A DNA stretch of 64,000 nt from Peribacillus glennii. GTDB taxonomy: Bacteria > Bacillota > Bacilli > Bacillales > DSM-1321. A program made the position numbers and the translations under genes. The first letter of the stretch is position 1. Every line of letters begins with the position of its first letter. Below are positions 47,320 through 55,736 of the stretch, in pieces. The stretch is from assembly GCF_003429105.1 (NCBI RefSeq), contig NZ_QVTD01000003.1:1364001-1428000 (forward strand). The letters are read 5' to 3'. Under the pieces are notes generated by a model. The model saw nothing but the letters and a program-made list of their open reading frames with translations, made no database searches and was not told where the DNA came from.

Positions 47320-48939
47320 TCATCTCACCCTTTTCAACAGCCTCTGAATACGGGCTTGGAGTTCTGTGATGCTAAATGGCTTTGTAACATAATCGTCTGC
47401 ACCCAGCTTCAATGCACGGGCAATGTCATATTCACTTTTCCTGCCCGTAAGCATTAAAACTTTGTAGTGGTCACTGTGGGGCAGCTTCTTTATTTTTTGA
47501 AGTACTTCAAGTCCGTCCATTACCGGCATTACGCCATCCAAAATTAAAAAATGTTCCGCTGTATGATCGGCCCTTCCGGATTGAAAAAACGTCTGTCCAT
47601 CCTCAAACACCGCTACATCCAATTCCCAATGGTCAAAATCCATGGATTGCAAAATCTGGTTTAACATCGTTCTAATAACAACATCATCATCGATTATCGT
47701 TGCATACATGATTTTCTTTTTATACGGGCCAAACGAAGCCTCCATCGTTTCAACCCTGGCACGGCCGTTGTTTTTGGCTTTATATAACGCCATATCTGCA
47801 TTTTTAAAAGCACTCGCCGGAGTTGCGGTTTCTTCATACACTGTATATAGGCCAGCTGAAAAAGTTACAGAAAATGAATTATGATCCTTGACCTTAAAAA
47901 CCTCGCGGGAGAAAAGCTCAATTAAATCAGTAAGCCGTTTTTTAGCTTCTGCACTGGTCGTTCTCGGAAAAATTATGACGAATTCTTCCCCTCCGTATCG
48001 ATAAACAATATCGGTACTGCGAACGTTGACTTTAAGGAAAGCGGCAAACTCCAAAAGAACCCGGTCCCCGATTTGGTGGCCATAGGTATCATTCACATTC
48101 TTAAAGTGGTCAATGTCAGCAACAGCAAGAGTAAAAGGCTGTTTGGTCCGCTTAAATTCGTCAAAAAATCTTGGCAAGCTGCTGTCTAAAAAACGCCTGT
48201 TATAAACCTGTGTAAGTTCATCGATTAAAACGGATTGGTCAAAAATCTTTTTGCGTTGCAGATGGCGTTCTACTTTTGCAACAAATTCGTCTATATCAAC
48301 AGGTTTGCTAATGAAATCATCAGCGCCCATTTTATAGGCATTGATCCTTGTTTCCTTATCATTCTTTGAACTGGTGAGAATCTTAGGAATAAAATATTTT
48401 TCAGTGTATTCCTTAAAAACGCTCAGCAATTGCAAATCGTTTTCATCCAATAAATCAATGTTAGAGACCATGCAATCAGGCTGCATATCAAAAAATTGAT
48501 TGACGGCATTTTCCGGATTTGTGCTGGTGATCACCATCCAGCCTCGCTCTTCGAGAACATCTTTCAATACGATCAGCATTGATACATCATCATCTATTAA
48601 GTGGATTAAACTTGAAGCAAAATCTCTCTTTTTGTTTAGTTTGGAGTGTTCTTCAAAGTTTTCATATTCATAGGTCAACTCTATCAAATCGTAGAGGAAT
48701 TTCCTTAATGATTTTTTATCCCAAGACACCTCACTGTCTTCTGTTATGTCATGCAGCAGATGTTCGGAAATTTGCTGCAAGCCTCCAAGCTGCAGTGTCC
48801 CCGAAGTTCCCTTGATTGAATGGAGGAACCTGTATACATCCTGTGCAGAAATATATTTATTCTCATCAGAATCGAACCATACTGAAAGTTGGTTTTTTAT
48901 ATTCCGAAACAAATGTTTCTTATACTTGTCCAAATCCAC
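47320..48939 (-). CDS. Hpt-REC-GGDEF-REC diguanylate cyclase
   Basis: The first gene of the operon should make the second messenger c-di-GMP. Numbered from a GTG at 48939 (after GGGAGGATTAGAA; an ATG at 48990 has no site) the 539 residues hold an Hpt domain with FLHSIKGTSGTLQLGGL (His about 40), a receiver (about 108-228), a GGDEF domain (about 235-405) and a second receiver (about 415-539). The cyclase site GGEEF is intact, and RSTD lies five residues before it, a complete product-inhibition I-site. The second receiver keeps its aspartate (LILDGVMP). In the first, VSNIDLL has Asn where the phospho-acceptor Asp is expected, so it may not be phosphorylated. Confidence 0.92.
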   Translation of the reverse strand: MDLDKYKKHLFRNIKNQLSVWFDSDENKYISAQDVYRFLHSIKGTSGTLQLGGLQQISEHLLHDITEDSEVSWDKKSLRKFLYDLIELTYEYENFEEHSKLNKKRDFASSLIHLIDDDVSMLIVLKDVLEERGWMVITSTNPENAVNQFFDMQPDCMVSNIDLLDENDLQLLSVFKEYTEKYFIPKILTSSKNDKETRINAYKMGADDFISKPVDIDEFVAKVERHLQRKKIFDQSVLIDELTQVYNRRFLDSSLPRFFDEFKRTKQPFTLAVADIDHFKNVNDTYGHQIGDRVLLEFAAFLKVNVRSTDIVYRYGGEEFVIIFPRTTSAEAKKRLTDLIELFSREVFKVKDHNSFSVTFSAGLYTVYEETATPASAFKNADMALYKAKNNGRARVETMEASFGPYKKKIMYATIIDDDVVIRTMLNQILQSMDFDHWELDVAVFEDGQTFFQSGRADHTAEHFLILDGVMPVMDGLEVLQKIKKLPHSDHYKVLMLTGRKSEYDIARALKLGADDYVTKPFSITELQARIQRLLKRVR

Positions 48940-49199
48940 TTCTAATCCTCCCTGGCCTGGTTTTCCTTTTTTATTAATTGCAACAGACATAATGTTAAAT
49001 TTAGGTCAAAGGTTTCAGAGTTTTTCTTTAGGGCATACTGCTCGCAGAATTTATGACTGCAATAAATCCCCCGAAGAATATGTCACCAATAATTCTAACT
49101 TATTCATAGTGATAAAATCGCTAATTTTCTCTCAATTCCTGATAAAAAATCACAATCGCAACTATAGACCCTATGTCAAAAGGCACTATGTGTGAAGAT
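48940..49199. other. Leader region of the six-gene operon
   Basis: About 260 bp of AT-rich DNA before the GGDEF gene. A TTGACA-like sequence is present on the minus strand near 49172 but no convincing -10 follows at 17 bp, and I see no c-di-GMP riboswitch signature. No gene is recognised. Confidence 0.35.
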
Positions 49200-49559
49200 C
49201 CGGAAACGGAGACGGATTCTTTTCAACTTAGTGCCCATTAGACGGTTTATTAGTTTTGTACGCCAATGAAGCGGCGCGCTGTCTTTACTCACATCCCTAA
49301 CAAAACCGTTCTGGTAAAGGACTTCCGTGCGATTTCAAAACCCCTCTGCTTGTGGACCCGGTAAACCATCCTTCAAATCCTATAATGTGTAGTCCCCGTT
49401 AAACATCGGCATCAGCTTTTCAACCCACTGTCCGCTGGTACTGCCTTCCATTCAAAACGAGCTCAAGTTGTTGCGAAAATACACACCCTTGTTTGAATCC
49501 GGGATATAAAATGTATCCCTTTTCACCTTCAGGCAGATGAGAGGGGGCAAATTTGTCAT
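49200..49559 (-). pseudogene. Decayed 5' end of a thiazole-bacteriocin maturation-like gene
   Basis: From an ATG at 49559 with a strong site (TAGGAGGAGTGACC), one uninterrupted phase reads MTNLPPLICLKVKRDTFYIP, DSNKGVYFRNNLSSF, stop, MEGSTSGQWVEKLMPMFNGD, stop, DLKDGLPGPQAEGF, stop, NRTEVLYQNGFVRDVSKDS. Three nonsense codons (about 49454, 49382, 49337) interrupt it without any frameshift, the pattern of an old pseudogene. The start resembles what I recall of the putative thiazole-containing bacteriocin maturation proteins (ThiF-like, TIGR03693 group) of Bacillus. Most of the gene is gone; after about 49200 the similarity fades. Confidence 0.6.
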
Positions 49560-49774
49560 GGTCACTCCTCCTAACCACTCGCTTACTTCAAACCTGCATA
49601 ATTGTTCCCTACTATCCTATGTAACAGATTTTGTCTCTTATATCTCATAAAAAATTTCAAGCAATTTAACGTGTAGTTGTGGGATTTTAGGTATTGTTGT
49701 AGTATGTCGATTTTTTCTGCAAATCCATTAATCCTTTGCAAAATCCGATAAAATTTTTATAAAAGGATGGAAAT
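49560..49774. other. Spacer between the bacteriocin remnant and minD terminator
   Basis: AT-rich DNA that probably held the promoter of the decayed gene. No coding sequence recognised. It marks the upstream junction of the 12-kb insertion after minD. Confidence 0.35.
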
Positions 49775-49802
49775 AAAAAGAGTGTACCATAAGGATACAC
49801 TC
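49775..49802 (-). terminator. Terminator of the maf-radC-mre-min operon
   Basis: On the minus strand GAGTGTATCC and GGTACACTC pair around TTAT and are followed by TTTTTATTTCC, 8 bp after the minD stop. In B. subtilis minD is followed by spoIVFA. Confidence 0.8.
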
Positions 49803-49809
49803 AGGAAAG

Positions 49810-50613
49810 TTATCTGGCTCCAAAGAGAGCCTTTATTTTAGCTACAAATCCTTTTGGTTCGTCTTCCAGAGGCTGGAGCGGAATTGATTCCCCGAGGATT
49901 CTCCTGGCGATGTTCCGGTAGGCGATGGAAGCCCGGTTATTCGGATCAAGAGCGATGGGTTCTCCCTGGTTCGAAGCCTTGATAACCTGGTCATCGTCAG
50001 CAACGATGCCAATCAAATCAATGGAAAGATGGGCTGTGATTTCGTCGATATCAAGCATTTCGCCATTTTTAAGCATGTGGTTCCGGATCCGGTTGATGAC
50101 CAGCATGGGCGGCTCGATATTTTCCTCTTTTTCAAGCAAACCGATGATCCGGTCAGCGTCCCGGACCGCGGACGTTTCCGGAGTAGTAACGACGATGGCT
50201 TTATTGGCGCCTGCGACCGCGTTTTTGTAGCCCTGTTCAATCCCCGCTGGACAATCGATGATAATATAATCGTAATCCTGCTTTAATTCCTCGACCAAAC
50301 TCTTCATCTGTTCCGGATTCACAGCGGATTTATCGCTTGTCTGTGCTGCGGGAAGCAAATAAAGCAAGCCATCGAACCTCTTGTCTTTCACAAGTGCCTG
50401 GTGGATCTTGCAGCGTCCTTCTACTACGTCGACCAAATCATAAATAATCCGGTTTTCCAGTCCCATGACCACGTCTAAATTGCGCAGGCCTATATCTGTA
50501 TCTACAAGGCATACCTTTTTACCAAGAAGGGCCAATGATGTTCCCAAATTGGCAGAAGTAGTCGTCTTTCCCACTCCACCCTTGCCGGATGTAATAACAA
50601 TTGCTTCTCCCAC
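49810..50613 (-). CDS. minD: Septum site-determining ATPase MinD
   Basis: MinD binds the membrane in its ATP form and recruits MinC to block division near the poles. The 267-residue protein has the deviant Walker A (GKGGVGKTTTSANLG), switch motifs (VDTDIGLRNLDV and DYIIIDCPAGIEQG) and the C-terminal membrane-targeting helix (GFVAKIKALFGAR). Start ATG follows AAGGGGGACTCTAATCGTGGG and lies 2 bp after the minC stop. Confidence 0.97.
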   Translation of the reverse strand: MGEAIVITSGKGGVGKTTTSANLGTSLALLGKKVCLVDTDIGLRNLDVVMGLENRIIYDLVDVVEGRCKIHQALVKDKRFDGLLYLLPAAQTSDKSAVNPEQMKSLVEELKQDYDYIIIDCPAGIEQGYKNAVAGANKAIVVTTPETSAVRDADRIIGLLEKEENIEPPMLVINRIRNHMLKNGEMLDIDEITAHLSIDLIGIVADDDQVIKASNQGEPIALDPNNRASIAYRNIARRILGESIPLQPLEDEPKGFVAKIKALFGAR

Positions 50614-50615
50614 GA

Positions 50616-51299
50616 TTAGAGTCCCCCTTCTAATCTATTCAAAATAGGTCTATGTTTCTTCAATACTTGCAATTTATCAACGACGACCTGCCTGTTTTCA
50701 TCAATGTAGGCACATTCCATTTGATGACCTTCCTCGGCATATCCGTCCGGAGCCCTGTTCACGATTCCGCAGATTCTTAACTGGGCAGGTTTCATCACCG
50801 ATGCCGCAATGATTGACTCTTCATTGCCCCCTGTCCCTGCGTGGGCAATCCCTTTTAAAACGCCCATCACGAAGATATTGCCTCCTGCGATGACCGTACC
50901 GCCGGGGTTAACATCCCCGATGAGCAACAAATCACCGGGAACCTCCAATACCTGGCCTGACCTGACCATTTTAGCCACCGTTGCGATCTGGTTTTCTGCG
51001 ATCCATTGACTCGCTTCTTCCTTAGTCACGACATTGGAATGAATCTCGTCAACAACCAGTTTCTTTTTTTGGCGGATTACTTCTTTTATCTTTTCCTTTT
51101 GGTTCTCCGATAAATATCGGTTGCCCGTATGTACTTTAACGGCGATCAAAGGATCATTTTCTTGAAATCGGTAGTTGGCAGAAAGCTTTGTGTCAAGCTC
51201 ATTCAACAATTCGAGAAAGGAACATGAGTCGTCGAGATGCAATGTTAGCCCGTCTTTTGTGCCCTTTATCATTATATTCTGCTGTGATCTTTTATTCAT
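50616..51299 (-). CDS. minC: Septum site-determining protein MinC
   Basis: MinC inhibits FtsZ assembly when brought to the membrane by MinD. The 227-residue protein has an N-terminal FtsZ-binding domain (1-100) and the C-terminal beta-helix dimerisation domain (about 108-215) with VRSGQVLEVPGDLLLIGDVN and GGTVIAGGNIFVMGVLKGIA. Start ATG follows AGAGGTGAAACAGTCGTC. It sits between mreD and minD, the conserved order. Confidence 0.96.
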   Translation of the reverse strand: MNKRSQQNIMIKGTKDGLTLHLDDSCSFLELLNELDTKLSANYRFQENDPLIAVKVHTGNRYLSENQKEKIKEVIRQKKKLVVDEIHSNVVTKEEASQWIAENQIATVAKMVRSGQVLEVPGDLLLIGDVNPGGTVIAGGNIFVMGVLKGIAHAGTGGNEESIIAASVMKPAQLRICGIVNRAPDGYAEEGHQMECAYIDENRQVVVDKLQVLKKHRPILNRLEGGL

Positions 51300-51396
51300 G
51301 ACGACTGTTTCACCTCTGGTGATAATATTCGACAGTGCCTAACAAATTTCCTTTTTCCCATGTCCGAAAAAGAGAAGGACCTTGTGCCGGCATGTT

Positions 51397-51915
51397 TTAA
51401 ATTGTATCCAGCTTTGTTTCATATTTCTCCACCAGCTGCCTTAAAGGGAACGCAAAAAGAATAATGAAGGCCAAATTTAGCAATAGAGTAGGCAGGAGCC
51501 TGATTTCGGCAAACTTCTGATATCCCATATCCGCAAAGTGAATCAGCACATTCATCTGATAATCCGCCACTTCCAGCAGCCCGACGAAAAACGCGGTAAC
51601 AAAAATCGCAACCAGTAAATTTGATTGCAGCACCTTCATCGTTTTGGAAAGAAGATAGGCAAGCGCGGGAAGCAGGAATGTATAGATCCCTAATATTTCC
51701 GTATAGACGACATCATAACAAATCCCAAGAACCAGAGCGTATAAAACACCCGTCCTTTTTGTTCCGTATATGGTCAGGAACGCAATAAATACCATGATAA
51801 AACGGGGGACGTAAATGCGGTCGCTGCCGAACAGCCCGCCCGAAAATAAATTGGCAAAAATACTTTCAAAAATAAAGAAAAGCAAAGCGGCAGCGGGAAG
51901 AATGAAGCGGCTCAT
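51397..51915 (-). CDS. mreD: Rod shape-determining protein MreD
   Basis: MreD is a membrane subunit of the elongasome. The 172-residue protein is very hydrophobic with five to six membrane segments; VPRFIMVFIAFLTIYGTKRT and the LGICYDVVYTEILGIYTFLL region are typical of the family. Its start overlaps the mreC stop by 4 bp. Confidence 0.94.
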   Translation of the reverse strand: MSRFILPAAALLFFIFESIFANLFSGGLFGSDRIYVPRFIMVFIAFLTIYGTKRTGVLYALVLGICYDVVYTEILGIYTFLLPALAYLLSKTMKVLQSNLLVAIFVTAFFVGLLEVADYQMNVLIHFADMGYQKFAEIRLLPTLLLNLAFIILFAFPLRQLVEKYETKLDTI

Positions 51916-52793
51916 TCCCCATCATCCCCCTCCTGTCCCGCATGCTGTTCTTCTGCAGACGGGATGTCACGCTTAACGACAATCACATTCCTAATATCAT
52001 AGAAATCTGTTGCAGGCTTGATATATGCAGTTTGATTCAGGCCATACTGGTCGATTTTCACATCCACAACCTTCCCGACAACAAGCCCTCTAGGAAAGAT
52101 GCCTCCATATCCGGATGTAATGACATTCGAGTTCTTTTTGACTTTTTTATCAAAGGGAATTCGTTTTAAGAGTACGAGCTGGGTTTTTTGATCATACCCT
52201 TCGATCAAGCCGTACGCATCTTCATTCCCCTGGATGACCGCCGAAATGCGGTTTTTCGGATCCATCGAGCTTAACAGCTGGACCGATGATGTGAATTTAT
52301 TGCTGCTCTTTACTTTGCCGATAAGCCCCCCGGAAGTCTCGACCGCCATGTTTGGCTGAACTCCGTGCAGGGTTCCCTTGTTGATTGTGATTACTTCATG
52401 CCAGCGGGATGGATTACGCCCAATAACGGTTGCCTGGATATGGGAAGTTTTTCTGAGGTTATCCTTTTCTTTTCCAAGGATTTTGCGCATATCCTCATTT
52501 TCCTTCTTCAAATCCTGGACCTCCGTTTTTAATTTTACATATTCATCCAGCCGGGATTTCAGTTTTTTATTCTCATCATATGTATGCTGAAGGTCGTTAA
52601 GGTTGCGGGCGAATCCCGTTACCGTAGAAACAGGTTTATGGAATACATTTTGGAACCAGCCGGCAGTATCCTTTAAAAATTGTTCAGGCCAGGACAGCTG
52701 TTCCCTCTCTCTTAACGAAAATCCAATCAATGCCACGAGAACGATTATACTTGCCAGCAATAATATTAATCTTTTATTGAAAAACTGTGGCAT
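51912..52793 (-). CDS. mreC: Rod shape-determining protein MreC
   Basis: MreC links the cytoplasmic MreB filaments to wall-synthesis enzymes outside. The 293-residue protein has an N-terminal membrane segment (about 8-26), a coiled coil (about 65-110, KSRLDEYVKLKTEVQDLKKE) and the beta-barrel MreC domain (about 120-275; NPSRWHEVITINKGTLHGVQ, GGLIGKV, SGYGGIFPRGLVVGKV). Start ATG follows the mreB gene by about 150 bp that contain a large hairpin. Confidence 0.96.
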   Translation of the reverse strand: MPQFFNKRLILLLASIIVLVALIGFSLREREQLSWPEQFLKDTAGWFQNVFHKPVSTVTGFARNLNDLQHTYDENKKLKSRLDEYVKLKTEVQDLKKENEDMRKILGKEKDNLRKTSHIQATVIGRNPSRWHEVITINKGTLHGVQPNMAVETSGGLIGKVKSSNKFTSSVQLLSSMDPKNRISAVIQGNEDAYGLIEGYDQKTQLVLLKRIPFDKKVKKNSNVITSGYGGIFPRGLVVGKVVDVKIDQYGLNQTAYIKPATDFYDIRNVIVVKRDIPSAEEQHAGQEGDDGE

Positions 52794-52870
52794 GTTTTAC
52801 ACCTCTATTTATTTCGAAATTGCCCGAATGGAACCAATCCGCATTTCCTGAAGTAAATGAACATACAGAT

Positions 52871-52909
52871 AAACGGGAATGCCCCTTTGAAGTCAAAGGA
52901 GCCCCGTTT
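52871..52909 (-). terminator. Hairpin between mreB and mreC
   Basis: On the minus strand AAACGGG and GCTCCTTTG pair with CAAAGGGGC and CCCGTTT around a short loop, a strong 16-bp imperfect stem with only a short T-run. It may partially terminate or stabilise mRNA, lowering mreCD-minCD relative to mreB. Confidence 0.55.
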
Positions 52910-52946
52910 CAAGTTTTTAAGACGGTTTTATTGTTAAAGGGTATTT

Positions 52947-53966
52947 TTATCTGGAGTGTCTTGCTTTGTTCTTGAATAAATGAATATGTTCCAATGCTTT
53001 GCCTGTACCGATAGCAACACAATCAAGTGGATTTTCCGCGATAAGGACCGGCATTTTTGTTTCTTCGCTGATCACCTTGTCCAAATTGCGCAGCAAAGCG
53101 CCGCCGCCCGTCAGCACGATTCCCCTGTCCATAATATCGGCAGCAAGTTCCGGCGGAGTTTTCTCCAATGTATTCTTAACGGAGTCAACAATCGCGTACA
53201 CTGTATCGTTAAGCGCTTTGGATATTTCTTCTGCCGTGATTTCGATTGTTTTCGGAAGCCCTGTCAACAGGTCACGGCCGCGGATTTCCATATTGTCTAT
53301 GCCTTCAGGATCTCCGGCTGAACCAATTTCCATCTTAATATTTTCCGCTGTACGGTCACCAATCATAAGATTATAATTCTTCCGGATATAGCTGATGATG
53401 GCATCATCCATTTCATCACCGGCAATACGGATGGATTGGCTTGTGACTATACCCCCAAGGGATATGATTGCCACTTCCGTTGTTCCGCCCCCGATATCGA
53501 CTACCATGCTTCCCGTAGGTTCCCAAACAGGCAGGTTAGCGCCGATTGCCGCGGCGAATGGTTCCTCGATCGTATAGGCATCGCGGGCGCCAGCTTGCCT
53601 TGTTGCATCGATGACAGCGCGTTCTTCAACAGCCGTGATGCCGGATGGCACACAAACCATGACATAAGGCTTGCGGGCAAATACACCTTTATTCTGAGCT
53701 TGTTTCATATAGTATTTCATCATCGTTGCCGTTGTGTCGTAATCAGCAATGACCCCATCTTTCATCGGGCGCAGCGCGACCACATTACCAGGTGTACGGC
53801 CGATCATATTCTTCGCGTCATTCCCTACAGCGACAATGCTTTTTGTATCTGTCTGGAAGGCCACCACGGAAGGTTCCCTTACGGCAATGCCTTTTCCCTT
53901 CACATAAACAAGCGTATTAGCCGTCCCCAAATCTATTCCAACATCTCTTGTACCAATTCCTAACAT
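52947..53966 (-). CDS. mreB: Actin-like cell-shape protein MreB
   Basis: MreB filaments guide lateral wall synthesis. The 339-residue protein has the actin-family nucleotide motifs [33 protein letters not shown] and [11 protein letters not shown]. Start at 53966 ([10 protein letters not shown]) follows GGGAGATACCTG; the in-frame ATG 18 bases upstream overlaps that site. First gene of the mreBCD-minCD part of the operon, downstream of radC. Confidence 0.97.
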   Translation of the reverse strand: MLGIGTRDVGIDLGTANTLVYVKGKGIAVREPSVVAFQTDTKSIVAVGNDAKNMIGRTPGNVVALRPMKDGVIADYDTTATMMKYYMKQAQNKGVFARKPYVMVCVPSGITAVEERAVIDATRQAGARDAYTIEEPFAAAIGANLPVWEPTGSMVVDIGGGTTEVAIISLGGIVTSQSIRIAGDEMDDAIISYIRKNYNLMIGDRTAENIKMEIGSAGDPEGIDNMEIRGRDLLTGLPKTIEITAEEISKALNDTVYAIVDSVKNTLEKTPPELAADIMDRGIVLTGGGALLRNLDKVISEETKMPVLIAENPLDCVAIGTGKALEHIHLFKNKARHSR

Positions 53967-54109
53967 CAGGTATCTCCCTTTCATTCACGATAGCTTTTAA
54001 AATAAGGATTTCAATTTAAGGTTCAGTCATTCAACAATAGAAGCTTCAATACATTTCCCCTCAAAAATCATAAACAATATTATATCGTATCGTCAAAGAT
54101 TTTGATAGT

Positions 54110-54796
54110 CTAGATATAACCTTTTTCCTTTAGGCTCACGTACTTTTGCTCACCGATGATAACATGGTCTAAAAGCTCTATGCCGATTATTTTACCGCAT
54201 TCAGCCAATCTTTTTGTCACGTCGATATCTTCTCTGCTTGGAGTAGGGTCACCAGAGGGGTGATTATGAAGACATATGATAGAGGCAGCCGACCGGCGAA
54301 AGGCTTCTTTAAATACCTCCCGGGGATGTACGATGGAGGCATTCAAACTGCCGATAAATATGGTCTGCTTATGAAGAACTTGATTTTTCGTATTCAAGTA
54401 CAGGCACACAAAATGCTCCTGCGACAAAAAGCGCATTTCATCCATGCAATAGTTTGCACAATCTTCGGGTGAACGGATTACATACCGGTCATTGTAATTC
54501 AAACTGCTGATCCTTCTGCCGAGCTCGACAGATGCAAGGATCTGGATAGCCTTAGCTTCACCGATACCCTTGATTGCCGTCATCTCTTCGACGGAAGCAT
54601 CCTTTAACAGCCTCAATCCTTCAAATGCCTTGATCAGCCGGTTTGCCAGCTGTATTACAGATTCATCCTTCGTTCCTGTTCTCAAGAGGAGCGCCAAAAG
54701 CTCCTGTGTAGAAAGACTCTGTGGCCCATCCTGCAAAAAGCGTTCCCTTGGCCTTTCCTCTTTAGGGAAATCACGAATTAACATTTTATTGTTCAA
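54110..54796 (-). CDS. radC: RadC family JAB/MPN-domain protein
   Basis: The 228-residue protein has an N-terminal helix-hairpin-helix region (KGIGEAKAIQILAS) and a JAMM metalloprotease-like domain with the metal motif CLHNHPSGDPTPSREDID. Despite its name a DNA-repair role is doubtful; the function of this UPF0758 family in Bacillus is unsettled. I accept a TTG start at 54796 after AGGAAGGTTGAAAGA; an ATG four codons later is possible. Order maf-radC-mreB is conserved. Confidence 0.94.
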   Translation of the reverse strand: MNNKMLIRDFPKEERPRERFLQDGPQSLSTQELLALLLRTGTKDESVIQLANRLIKAFEGLRLLKDASVEEMTAIKGIGEAKAIQILASVELGRRISSLNYNDRYVIRSPEDCANYCMDEMRFLSQEHFVCLYLNTKNQVLHKQTIFIGSLNASIVHPREVFKEAFRRSAASIICLHNHPSGDPTPSREDIDVTKRLAECGKIIGIELLDHVIIGEQKYVSLKEKGYI

Positions 54797-54855
54797 TCTT
54801 TCAACCTTCCTCTCGTGATCGGAAGAATGCCCGTAAGAAAAGCTTGCATACCTTT

Positions 54856-55425
54856 TTACAACGTTTGACTTTCGAAAGCTTTTAATTCACGTGCTAGCCT
54901 GGATACAGGAAGCCCTACGACCGAAAAATAATCGCCTGAAATCCCCTTAACCATCAGGGACCCGTATCCTTGAATGCCATAGCTGCCCGCCTTGTCAAAT
55001 GGCTCGCCTGTATCGAGGTAGGCTTCAATCTCATCCTCGGACAGCTCCCAAAAGCTTACTTCCGTTTTTTCAGCAAAAACTTTGCGGTCCTGGCCCTGGA
55101 TAATCGCGACACCGGTGTAGACGCTGTGCACCTTTCCTGACAGCAATTGCAGCATTCTCTTTGCATCTAACCGGTCGACTGGTTTCCCTAATATCCTGCC
55201 TTCCACCGCCACGACCGTGTCAGCGCCTATCACGCAATGTTCCGGACGCATTGAGGCAGCTGCCATCGCCTTTCGCTCAGCCAGTTCTTTTACCGCATTT
55301 TCGGCATCCAGCTTAGGGTCAATCGTTTCATCAGTATTCGTATGGATCGTTTGAAAAGGAACCTGGAGAAATTGGAGAAGTTCTTTTCGCCGTGGTGATG
55401 AAGAAGCTAAAATCAGAGGATGCAT
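54856..55425 (-). CDS. maf: Nucleoside triphosphate pyrophosphatase Maf
   Basis: Maf hydrolyses non-canonical or pyrimidine nucleoside triphosphates; overexpression blocks septation in B. subtilis. The 189-residue protein has the signature LASSSPRRKELL at the N-terminus, the catalytic ESFW-like KTEVSFWELSEDEIEAYLD region and GSYGIQGYG. Start ATG follows AAGGTAAGGTGAATGT. First gene of maf-radC-mreBCD-minCD. Confidence 0.95.
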   Translation of the reverse strand: MHPLILASSSPRRKELLQFLQVPFQTIHTNTDETIDPKLDAENAVKELAERKAMAAASMRPEHCVIGADTVVAVEGRILGKPVDRLDAKRMLQLLSGKVHSVYTGVAIIQGQDRKVFAEKTEVSFWELSEDEIEAYLDTGEPFDKAGSYGIQGYGSLMVKGISGDYFSVVGLPVSRLARELKAFESQTL

Positions 55426-55480
55426 ACATTCACCTTACCTTACTAAAAGCATTTTGGGAGATACATTTCTATGGTACCAG

Positions 55481-55509
55481 ATAATAGGACAACTAACAAT
55501 TATTGATAA
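55481..55509 (-). promoter_or_regulatory. Probable sigma-A promoter of maf-radC-mre-min
   Basis: On the minus strand TTATCA (55509-55504), 17 bp and TATTAT (55486-55481), about 55 bp before maf. The remaining 55510-55736 between here and spoIIB is AT-rich with no gene or clear structure. Confidence 0.5.
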
Positions 55510-55736
55510 CGAAAACCCGCAGATTGGCAAAAAGGCAAAGAACAGATGGATATTTTCACATATGCTTTTTGGGAAGTTCAGACATTCTTTTTGACCATGT
55601 TCGTCAATAAAAAAAGGAATACGAAATCCACATGGTTATGATAGGCAAAATCGCCACAAAACATGCTTCATTTACATTCCTATATACGACGATACCTGAG
55701 TATTATTTCCCGGAAAATAGGACATCATCTGACAAA

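Noticed and set aside
48940-49199. Search for a c-di-GMP riboswitch before the GGDEF gene
   Set aside because: No GEMM-like core or tetraloop/receptor pattern was seen in the leader.
37541-49774. Mobile element carrying the six-gene operon
   Set aside because: No integrase, transposase, tRNA target or terminal repeats are visible; insertion is inferred only from comparison with the B. subtilis order.
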